Positions 1 through 4,145 of a stretch of 5,092 bases of DNA are shown here, in pieces. Each line of letters begins with the position of its first letter. Position 1 is the first letter of the stretch. The stretch is from Actinomycetota bacterium (lineage in GTDB: Bacteria; Actinomycetota; Actinomycetes; Propionibacteriales; Propionibacteriaceae), in assembly GCA_016213595.1 (NCBI GenBank), contig JACRAA010000249.1, forward strand, positions 1 to 5,092, read 5' to 3'. The notes under the pieces were generated by a model. That model saw only the letters and a program-made list of their open reading frames with translations. It was not told the DNA's origin and did no database searches. A program made the position numbers and the translations under genes.

Positions 1-420
1 GTACTTCGGGACGCGCCGCCACACGGAGCGCAGGACGATGCCGAGGAGGGCGATCGTCCAGACCCCACCCAGGACGGTCCAGCCGTACACGGTCCGGACC
101 AGCACCAGGACCAGGGGCGTGGCCGTCCCTGCGATGAGGAGGAACACGGAGTCGTAGTCGATGGTCCTCAGGATCTCGTTCACCCGTGGCCCGCGGTCGA
201 TGCCGTGGTGCAGCGCGCTGGCCGAGAAGAGCACGATCAGCGACAGTCCGTACACGGCCAGCGAGGCGATCTTCCAGGGGTCGCCCTGCGGGCTCGCCTG
301 GGCAACGAGAAGGCCCGTACCGACGAGAGCGAAACACGCCGCAGCCAGGTGGGATGCGGCGTTGAAGCGCTCATCTGTGACATGGATGCTGCCGTCACGG
401 CTCAATGGGACCTGCTCCAT
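1..420 (-). CDS. trhA: Hemolysin III / TrhA-type (PAQR-like) membrane protein, C-terminus cut by window edge
   Basis: The first 140 residues are present; the reading frame is still open at base 1. Family knowledge: TrhA/hemolysin III proteins are seven-helix inner-membrane proteins of about 210-230 residues, related to eukaryotic PAQR receptors and implicated in membrane energetics; the hemolysin name is historical. Visible here are the N-terminal E17/N20/SH23-24 signature, the TM2 Ser-x3-His pair (S68 and H72 in the segment SASALHH), and the third-helix signature with D88 followed by LLIAGTATP (95-102). Hydrophobic stretches lie at about 25-41, 52-70, 91-110 and 115-131. The last His-x3-His motif would lie beyond the window. 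The ATG at 420 is preceded by GGAAGG with 7 nt spacing. The gene follows the LCP gene on the same strand after 110 bp, so it could share its transcript. Family assignment is fairly firm; physiological role is not. Confidence 0.85.
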   Translation of the reverse strand, partial: MEQVPLSRDGSIHVTDERFNAASHLAAACFALVGTGLLVAQASPQGDPWKIASLAVYGLSLIVLFSASALHHGIDRGPRVNEILRTIDYDSVFLLIAGTATPLVLVLVRTVYGWTVLGGVWTIALLGIVLRSVWRRVPKY

Positions 421-461
421 GGACCCACCTTCCGCGAGGAGCTGTCGGGCTCCGACTGCTG

Positions 462-475
462 GGCGTCGAGACGCC
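462..475 (-). other. Short perfect inverted repeat between LCP and trhA genes
   Basis: GGCGTC and GACGCC are separated by 2 nt; in RNA this would be a 5-bp stem with a 4-nt loop. It lies in the 110-bp gap downstream of the LCP stop and upstream of trhA. No T-run follows on either strand, so it could be a weak terminator, an operator, or chance in GC-rich DNA. No clear promoter is visible in this gap. Confidence 0.2.
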
Positions 476-530
476 GGCCAGCGAGAGGTACGGACGCTGT
501 CAGGCGCTTCTGGTACCCCTGGCACGACGG

Positions 531-1709
531 TCAGGTCCTCTTCCGGGTCGCCGTGCTCGTGGGAACGCTCGACGCCTTCGACGCCGAGGACGACGCCGAG
601 GGGACCGGGGTGGGGGTGTAGCCGTACTCGGTCGTTGGATGCGTCTCGACGAACTGCGCCATCGTGTCGTCCTGCAGCGCCTTGCCGAGGGCGAGGTTGC
701 CGGCGACGTCGACGACGTCGATCGACTGGCCGTCAGGGCTGGTGCCGAAGCCGGTGATCGGTGCCTGGATCATGTGGATCTGGCTCGGGTTGGTGATCCC
801 GACGAGGGAGAGTCCGAGGGAGTAGATGACCTCGTTCGTCATGCCCGAGTCGACGCTCACGTACTTCCCGATCGTCGCCATGACGGCGTTCAGCTTGACC
901 GGGTTGGCGAGGACGTCCGGGGTGCCGACCTTCAGGGCCAGAGCCTTGAGGAAGGCGCGTTGCCGCAGGGTCCGGTCCAGGTCACCGTTCGGAAGCTCCT
1001 CCCGCTGACGGGCGAACGCGAGCGCCATGCGCCCGTCGGTGATGACCAGGGGCCCCTTGGGGAAGCTGTACCTCACGCCGCGGTCGTCGACGGCCACGGA
1101 GCCGACCGGGTTGTCCACCGTGATCGGACCCACGGTGTCGACGAGCTGGATGAAGTCGGTGAAGTCGGTGACCACCACGTGGTCGATGCGTGCGCCTGTG
1201 AGGCTCTCGATCGTCGAGACGGCCAGTGCAGACCCGCCGTACGAGTAGCCGGCGTTGATCTTCGCCTTGCCCTTGCCGGGGATCGTCACCCACATGTCCC
1301 GGGGGAACGAGACGAGGTAGACCGACTTCCGGTCGGCGGAGATGTGCAGCACGATGAAGGTGTCGCTGCGGCCCTGGTCGGTGCCGCGCGTGTCACTGCC
1401 GATCAGCAGGATGTTCATCGACCCATAGCTGGCAGTGGTGGATCCCACGGGCGGTCGGCTTCCTGTCGGGAGCATCGACGAGCCCCGCGAGATGCTCGAG
1501 ACGGACTGGTTCAGCTTCACCCCGAAGTAGCCCACCGCGGCCGCGACGACGGCGAACAGCACGGCGAACGTGACGAGCGCGATCCTCCCCCAGCGAACCC
1601 CCTGGCGGGGAGGGAGGGGCAAGCCACGACGTGGCCCCCCCGGCGGCACCGACTCGTCTGGGCCCGACGGGGAGGGCTGTCCGGAGCCGGGTGGCGACTC
1701 GTCCGACAT
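531..1709 (-). CDS. LytR-CpsA-Psr (LCP) family cell-wall glycopolymer ligase
   Basis: A 392-residue protein. Family knowledge: LCP enzymes transfer polyprenyl-pyrophosphate-linked glycopolymers (arabinogalactan, teichoic acid or capsule precursors) onto peptidoglycan outside the membrane. Residues 1-40 are a Pro/Ser/Gly-rich cytoplasmic tail; one transmembrane helix spans about 42-63; the LCP domain runs from about 98 to 262. Motifs seen: NILLIGSDTRG (99-109), RSDTF (114-118), the SFPRD loop (134-138), KINAGYSYGG (150-159), DHVVVTDF (176-183), and FARQREELPNGDLDR (232-246) followed by RQR. Key Asp/Arg residues for Mg and pyrophosphate binding (D106, R109, D116, R137, R234, R236) are present. 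A Ser/Thr-rich basic tail (371-392) follows. The ATG at 1709 has GGAGGT close upstream (about 4 nt), an unusually tight spacing. It has its own 150-bp upstream region after the cysK hairpin, so probably its own promoter. The substrate cannot be told. Confidence 0.95.
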   Translation of the reverse strand: MSDESPPGSGQPSPSGPDESVPPGGPRRGLPLPPRQGVRWGRIALVTFAVLFAVVAAAVGYFGVKLNQSVSSISRGSSMLPTGSRPPVGSTTASYGSMNILLIGSDTRGTDQGRSDTFIVLHISADRKSVYLVSFPRDMWVTIPGKGKAKINAGYSYGGSALAVSTIESLTGARIDHVVVTDFTDFIQLVDTVGPITVDNPVGSVAVDDRGVRYSFPKGPLVITDGRMALAFARQREELPNGDLDRTLRQRAFLKALALKVGTPDVLANPVKLNAVMATIGKYVSVDSGMTNEVIYSLGLSLVGITNPSQIHMIQAPITGFGTSPDGQSIDVVDVAGNLALGKALQDDTMAQFVETHPTTEYGYTPTPVPSASSSASKASSVPTSTATRKRT

Positions 1710-1817
1710 GACACCTCCATCAGAACACCGAGGACAACTAGGCGTTCCAGCCTAAGGCGACCCGGCTATGCGTTTGCTGTGACCAACCCAGGACTGGGCT
1801 GCGGCTGTGCACACGCC

Positions 1818-1847
1818 AGCCCCGGAGCTGTTGCCGGCTCCGGGGCT
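1818..1847 (-). terminator. GC-rich hairpin downstream of cysK
   Basis: A perfect 11-bp inverted repeat (AGCCCCGGAGC and GCTCCGGGGCT) with an 8-nt loop begins 18 bp after the cysK stop. No T-run follows in the cysK direction, which is common for actinobacterial terminators. It separates the cysteine cluster from the LCP gene. The 108 bp between it and the LCP start also hold a small imperfect symmetry (TAGGC, 6 nt, GCCTA at 1739-1754) but no convincing -35/-10 pair. Confidence 0.65.
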
Positions 1848-1865
1848 AACGGTATACGACGACGG

Positions 1866-2798
1866 TCAGTCGAGCAGGTCGGCGTAGAGCGCGGTCGACA
1901 GGTAGCGCTCGCCCCACGAGGGGATGACGACGACGATGGTCTTGCCGGCGTTGGCCGGGTCGGCGGCCAGCTCACCGGCGGCCCTCAGGGCCGCACCGGA
2001 CGAGATGCCGACGAGCAGGCCCTCCTCCTTGGCGGCGCGACGCGCCCACTCGAGCGCGTCGTCCGAGGTCACCTTGATGATCCGGTCGATGAGGTCGGTG
2101 TCGAGGATCTCCGGGATGAAGCCGGCGCTGATCCCCTGGCTCTGGTGGGTTCCCTTCGGCTCCCCGGAGAGGACCGCCGACTCGGCCGCCTCGACCGCCA
2201 CGATCGTCACATCGGGCTTGCGGTCCTTGAGCACCTGGCCGACCCCCGTGATGGTGCCTCCCGTGCCGACGCCGGAGACGAAGAAGTCGACCTGGCCCTC
2301 GGTGTCCGCCCAGATCTCCTCGGCGGTGGTCTCCTTGTGGATGGCGACGTTCGCCGGGTTCGTGAACTGGCTCGCCAGGACGGCGCCCGGTGTGTTCGCC
2401 ACGATCTCCCTGGCGCGGACGTTGGCACCCGTGATGCCCTCCGCCGCGGGTGTCAGGATGAGCTCCGCCCCGAACGCGCGCAGGAGGGCCCGCCGCTCCT
2501 TGGAGAAGCTGTCCGGGAGGACGACGATCGCCTTGTAGCCGCGTGCCGCAGCGACCCAGGCGAGCGCGATGCCGGTGTTTCCTGAGGTGGCCTCGACGAT
2601 CGTCCCGCCCGGCTTGAGCGTGCCGTCTGCCTCGGCGGCGTTGATGATCGAGACGCCGATGCGGTCCTTCACGCTGGCGGCCGGGTTGTAGTACTCGAGC
2701 TTGGCGAGCACGACCGCCTGTGAGTCTCCGTACAGGCGGTTGATCTTGACGAGCGGGGTGCGACCGATGAGAGCGGTGGCGTCGGCGTAGTAAGCCAT
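1866..2798 (-). CDS. cysK: Cysteine synthase A (O-acetylserine sulfhydrylase)
   Basis: A 310-residue PLP enzyme of normal CysK length. It makes cysteine and acetate from O-acetylserine and sulfide in the cytoplasm, the last step of sulfur assimilation. Motifs: PAASVKDR (39-46) with the PLP lysine K44; the substrate loop TSGNTG (71-76); the PLP phosphate-binding loop GVGTGGT (176-182); GISAGFIPEI (222-231); and GISSGAA (264-270), where S267 should contact the PLP ring nitrogen. These, and the C-terminal PSWGERYLSTALY, favour CysK over the CBS or CysM branch. The ATG at 2798 has an excellent ribosome site, AGAAGGAG, 7 nt upstream. It lies 84 bp after the thioredoxin gene on the same strand, so it may be read from that operon, from its own promoter, or both. 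Oddity: the protein contains no cysteine and no methionine except the initiator. No cysE is visible in the window. Confidence 0.97.
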   Translation of the reverse strand: MAYYADATALIGRTPLVKINRLYGDSQAVVLAKLEYYNPAASVKDRIGVSIINAAEADGTLKPGGTIVEATSGNTGIALAWVAAARGYKAIVVLPDSFSKERRALLRAFGAELILTPAAEGITGANVRAREIVANTPGAVLASQFTNPANVAIHKETTAEEIWADTEGQVDFFVSGVGTGGTITGVGQVLKDRKPDVTIVAVEAAESAVLSGEPKGTHQSQGISAGFIPEILDTDLIDRIIKVTSDDALEWARRAAKEEGLLVGISSGAALRAAGELAADPANAGKTIVVVIPSWGERYLSTALYADLLD

Positions 2799-2823
2799 GG
2801 CTGAACTCCTTCTGTGACAGGGA

Positions 2824-2829
2824 AAGCTA
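2824..2829 (-). promoter_or_regulatory. Possible -10 box for cysK
   Basis: TAGCTT matches the actinobacterial TANNNT -10 pattern. It lies 25 bp before the cysK ATG and just upstream of the ribosome site. No good -35 box is seen; the tandem repeats at 2842-2874 occupy that area. This is a weak candidate for a cysK-specific promoter inside the operon. Confidence 0.25.
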
Positions 2830-2841
2830 CGGGAGGTACGA

Positions 2842-2874
2842 GGTGTGCGGACTGGTCGGGTGTGCGGACTGGTC
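2842..2874. repeat. Tandem 16-bp direct repeat upstream of cysK
   Basis: GGTGTGCGGACTGGTC occurs at 2842-2857 and again, identically, at 2859-2874, a 17-bp period. A third CTGGTC lies at 2879-2884, overlapping the thioredoxin stop codon. The 10-mer CTGGTCGGGT at 2852-2861 also occurs at 3790-3799, just upstream of the DUF4395 ribosome site. The position, between thioredoxin and cysK, suits a regulator-binding site or an RNA element, but a recent local duplication is equally possible. Confidence 0.7.
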
Positions 2875-2882
2875 TGATCTGG

Positions 2883-3308
2883 TCAGGCGGCTCTGCGACC
2901 GGCCACCCCCTCGAGTGCCTCGAGCACCTCCGGCGCGCGGGCGGCCCCGACGATCCGGTGGCGCACCACGCCGCTCCTGTCGAGCAGGAGCACGGTCGGC
3001 GTGCGGAGGATGCCGTAGCGCTCCACAAGGTCGAGCCGGGACTCTGCGTCGACCTCCACGTGGACGAGTCCTTCGTCCTTCTCGGTGATCTGCGAGAGCA
3101 CGCGGTGCGTCCTGCGGCACGGGGCGCACACGGCCGACGAGAACTGGACGAAGGTGGCGTCGCTGCCGAGGGCCACGCCGAGGTCGGCACCGTCAACGCG
3201 TGCCGACGCGTCCGTCACGGCTCGCACGCGACCATCTGTCACGCGGCGGTACACGCCGAACGCGACAGCGACGACCACAGCTGCCAGGACCACGTACAGC
3301 CCGGTCAT
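2883..3308 (-). CDS. Membrane-anchored thioredoxin-like protein (CAPC active site)
   Basis: A 141-residue protein. An N-terminal hydrophobic segment (about 3-20) followed by Arg-Arg looks like an uncleaved anchor. The thioredoxin fold follows from about 38: strand TFVQFSS (52-58), the redox site CAPC (61-64), VHVEVDAE (82-89), RYGILRTPTVLLLD (97-110) with the cis-Pro P104, and a final helix. Family role: thiol-disulfide exchange, here probably at the membrane. CAPC differs from the CGPC of housekeeping thioredoxins. The only cysteines are the CAPC pair and the only Met is the initiator. Its ATG overlaps the DUF4395 stop in an ATGA junction with only a weak GGGGG site upstream, so translation is probably coupled to the DUF4395 gene. 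It could alternatively be a small sulfur-carrier or thiol-reductant partner; the substrate is unknown. Confidence 0.88.
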   Translation of the reverse strand: MTGLYVVLAAVVVAVAFGVYRRVTDGRVRAVTDASARVDGADLGVALGSDATFVQFSSAVCAPCRRTHRVLSQITEKDEGLVHVEVDAESRLDLVERYGILRTPTVLLLDRSGVVRHRIVGAARAPEVLEALEGVAGRRAA

Positions 3309-3775
3309 GCGCTCGCCCCCGAGCCTGACGAGCCCAACGGACGACCGGCGACGCGTCGCGACAGCAGGTAGATCTCGCAGCCGAGGCAGAAGTCGAACAC
3401 GGCGTTCAAGACGGCTGCGACAAGCGCGAATGCGACCGCGACGTAGAACAGGACCGGCGCCCAGAGCAGGCCCGCGAGCCCGGCGAGCGCGAAGACCAGT
3501 CCGACGGTCTGCGCGAACCGAGGAGGTCGGGGATCCTCCAGGTCCCGCGGGGCGCCGAGGCGGGGACGTACGAGGCGGCGGAACAGGATGCCGTACGGCT
3601 GGGCGCCGATGCCGACCAGGGAGCCGAGCGCGAACGCCGCCGTCTGGAGCACGAGGAGGACGAGCGCCGGCAACCCGGGGCCGAGGATGAGGGCGACGGC
3701 GAGCACCACGGAGGTGATGGCCGCGCCGAAACGGGGACCGCGAGGGTCGATCAGAGGTGACTGTACGGGTGGCAT
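3305..3775 (-). CDS. DUF4395 family integral membrane protein with CLGC motif
   Basis: A 156-residue protein with four hydrophobic segments, about 16-34, 36-55, 89-105 and 107-126. Family signatures of DUF4395 are visible: IDPRGPRFGAAIT (9-21), QPYG (59-62), VRPRLG (69-74), the acidic EDPRPPRFAQ (80-89), then NAVFDFCLGCEIYLL (124-138). The conserved CxxC, C130 and C133, follows the last helix. Family knowledge: function is uncharacterised, but DUF4395 genes are often beside thioredoxin or sulfurtransferase genes in Actinobacteria. Here it is first in the cluster and overlaps the CAPC thioredoxin gene by 4 bp, suggesting the two CxxC pairs exchange electrons (inference). The ATG at 3775 is chosen because AGGAA sits 6 nt upstream; a GTG at 3820 would add 15 residues but lacks a ribosome site and lies in the leader RNA structure. 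Expression is probably governed by the upstream polycysteine leader. Confidence 0.88.
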   Translation of the reverse strand: MPPVQSPLIDPRGPRFGAAITSVVLAVALILGPGLPALVLLVLQTAAFALGSLVGIGAQPYGILFRRLVRPRLGAPRDLEDPRPPRFAQTVGLVFALAGLAGLLWAPVLFYVAVAFALVAAVLNAVFDFCLGCEIYLLSRRVAGRPLGSSGSGASA

Positions 3776-3781
3776 GTGAGG

Positions 3782-3786
3782 TTCCT
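3782..3786 (-). promoter_or_regulatory. Ribosome-binding site of the DUF4395 gene
   Basis: AGGAA ends 6 nt before the ATG at 3775 and decides this start over the GTG at 3820. It is embedded in GGAACCTC (3785-3778), which can pair with GAGGTACC copies in the leader RNA, so it may be exposed or hidden by the upstream structure. Confidence 0.6.
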
Positions 3787-3834
3787 GGTCTGGTCGGGTC
3801 GGGGACTCGAGCGACAACACACCCGCGGCAGCGG

Positions 3835-3872
3835 TTGGTACCTCCGTCTTGGTACCTCAGTGGGCTGGTACC
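3835..3872. repeat. Three GGTACC-centred repeats in the leader
   Basis: TTGGTACCTC occurs at 3835-3844 and 3849-3858 (14-bp period), and GGTACC again at 3867-3872. Each core is self-complementary, so neighbouring copies can form 6-bp hairpins (for example 3856-3851 with 3842-3837, 8-nt loop). In the transcript the first two read GAGGUACC, partly complementary to GGAACCUC around the DUF4395 ribosome site. Confidence 0.7.
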
Positions 3873-3929
3873 GACGTCAGGCTTGGGACTGCCGCGGCGA
3901 GTCGTCGCGGGGACAGTCGGGTCGTGTTG

Positions 3930-4007
3930 TCAGCGAACGCAACAGCAACAACACATGAACGAGCGCATGGGGCCGTCGGTGGCCACACGTGATTGAGCGC
4001 TCAACAT
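3930..4007 (-). CDS. Polycysteine leader peptide (25 aa), candidate cysteine attenuator
   Basis: The ORF runs ATG (4007-4005) to TGA (3932-3930). The peptide starts MLSAQSRV and ends MRSFMCCCCCVR; its five consecutive cysteine codons (TGT, TGT, TGC, TGT, TGC at 3953-3939) are extraordinary, as Cys is normally about 1 percent of residues. The ATG lies 7 nt after an extended -10 box, so the mRNA should be leaderless, explaining the absent ribosome site. Family knowledge: leaderless polycysteine ORFs act as cysteine-responsive attenuators upstream of sulfur genes in mycobacteria. Here the ORF ends 154 bp before DUF4395-thioredoxin-cysK on the same strand. Inferred role: ribosomes stall on the Cys run when Cys-tRNA is low and change the downstream RNA fold. 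The peptide itself probably has no function. Internal ATGs (codons 14 and 18) lack ribosome sites. Confidence 0.85.
   Translation of the reverse strand: MLSAQSRVATDGPMRSFMCCCCCVR
3993..4004. promoter_or_regulatory. 12-bp perfect palindrome at the leader start
   Basis: TTGAGCGCTCAA is perfectly symmetric and sits directly after the leader ATG, about +4 to +15 of the predicted transcript. The position suits a repressor operator (TetR-like regulators often bind such sites). It also encodes leader codons 2-5, so it may be chance. Confidence 0.4.
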
Positions 4008-4014
4008 GTCGTCG

Positions 4015-4023
4015 ACCTTACCA
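4015..4023 (-). promoter_or_regulatory. Extended -10 promoter of the leader/DUF4395 transcript
   Basis: On the minus strand the sequence reads TGG TAAGGT: a TG extension plus a TANNNT -10 hexamer (4020-4015). Seven nt separate it from the leader ATG, so the start site should be at or next to the A of ATG, giving a leaderless transcript. No good -35 box is seen 16-19 bp upstream, which fits an extended -10 promoter. Confidence 0.6.
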
Positions 4024-4085
4024 CGCAGCGGAGCAAGTCTCGGAACGGTCGTCGCGTCATACCGGAAGAAGGGGTCCTCACTCGC

Positions 4086-4091
4086 TACCCT
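4086..4091 (+). promoter_or_regulatory. Weak -10 candidate for the divergent secreted-protein gene
   Basis: TACCCT fits the loose TANNNT pattern and lies 54 bp before the ATG at 4146. No -35 box supports it. Apart from this and the divergent leader promoter, I see nothing clear between 4024 and 4145. Confidence 0.15.
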
Positions 4092-4145
4092 TCCCTCAAG
4101 TTCACATCAGGTGGCTCAGAACCCCGTGAGTAGGCGGTCGGGAAC

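Larger units (their letters stand above)
3778..3956 (-). promoter_or_regulatory. Candidate cysteine-responsive attenuator with alternative RNA pairings
   Basis: Elements in transcript order on the minus strand: A, GTGTTGT (3954-3948), part of the cysteine codons; B, GACAACAC (3931-3924), overlapping the leader stop; D, CCGCGGCAG (3897-3889); three GGTACC elements (3872-3837); D', CTGCCGCGG (3831-3823); C, GTGTTGTC (3820-3813); then the DUF4395 ribosome site (3786-3782). B can pair with A (7 bp) or with C (8 bp, plus GU extensions); D pairs perfectly with D' (9 bp), nesting inside B:C. D can instead form a local 8-bp hairpin with TTCGCC-type partners at 3910-3903 (one GU pair, 3-nt loop). No T-run is seen, so the output is more likely translational or Rho-linked than intrinsic termination. 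The pairings are seen; the switching is inference. Confidence 0.6.

Noticed and set aside
1517..1720. ATG at 1720 as a different frame start before the LCP gene
   Set aside because: It leads to a 67-codon shadow frame; the LCP frame with its TM helix and catalytic motifs starts at 1709.
405..2585. Long plus-strand ORF of 726 codons
   Set aside because: It lies antisense to both the LCP gene and cysK, whose motifs are complete, and is rich in Arg, Gly, Val and Asp as expected of a GC-rich shadow frame.
3776..3820. Upstream GTG start extending DUF4395 by 15 residues
   Set aside because: No ribosome site precedes the GTG, the family signature begins after the ATG at 3775, and the extension overlaps an arm of the leader structure.
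3835..3890. T-box riboswitch suggested by GGTACC and TGGTACC sequences
   Set aside because: There is no specifier stem or full T-box consensus with an antiterminator, and the repeats are explained at least as well by the leader-peptide attenuator.
3955..3996. Plus-strand mini-ORF of 13 codons beginning MNERMG
   Set aside because: No ribosome site or promoter fits it, and it is antisense to the polycysteine leader, which has both a promoter and context.
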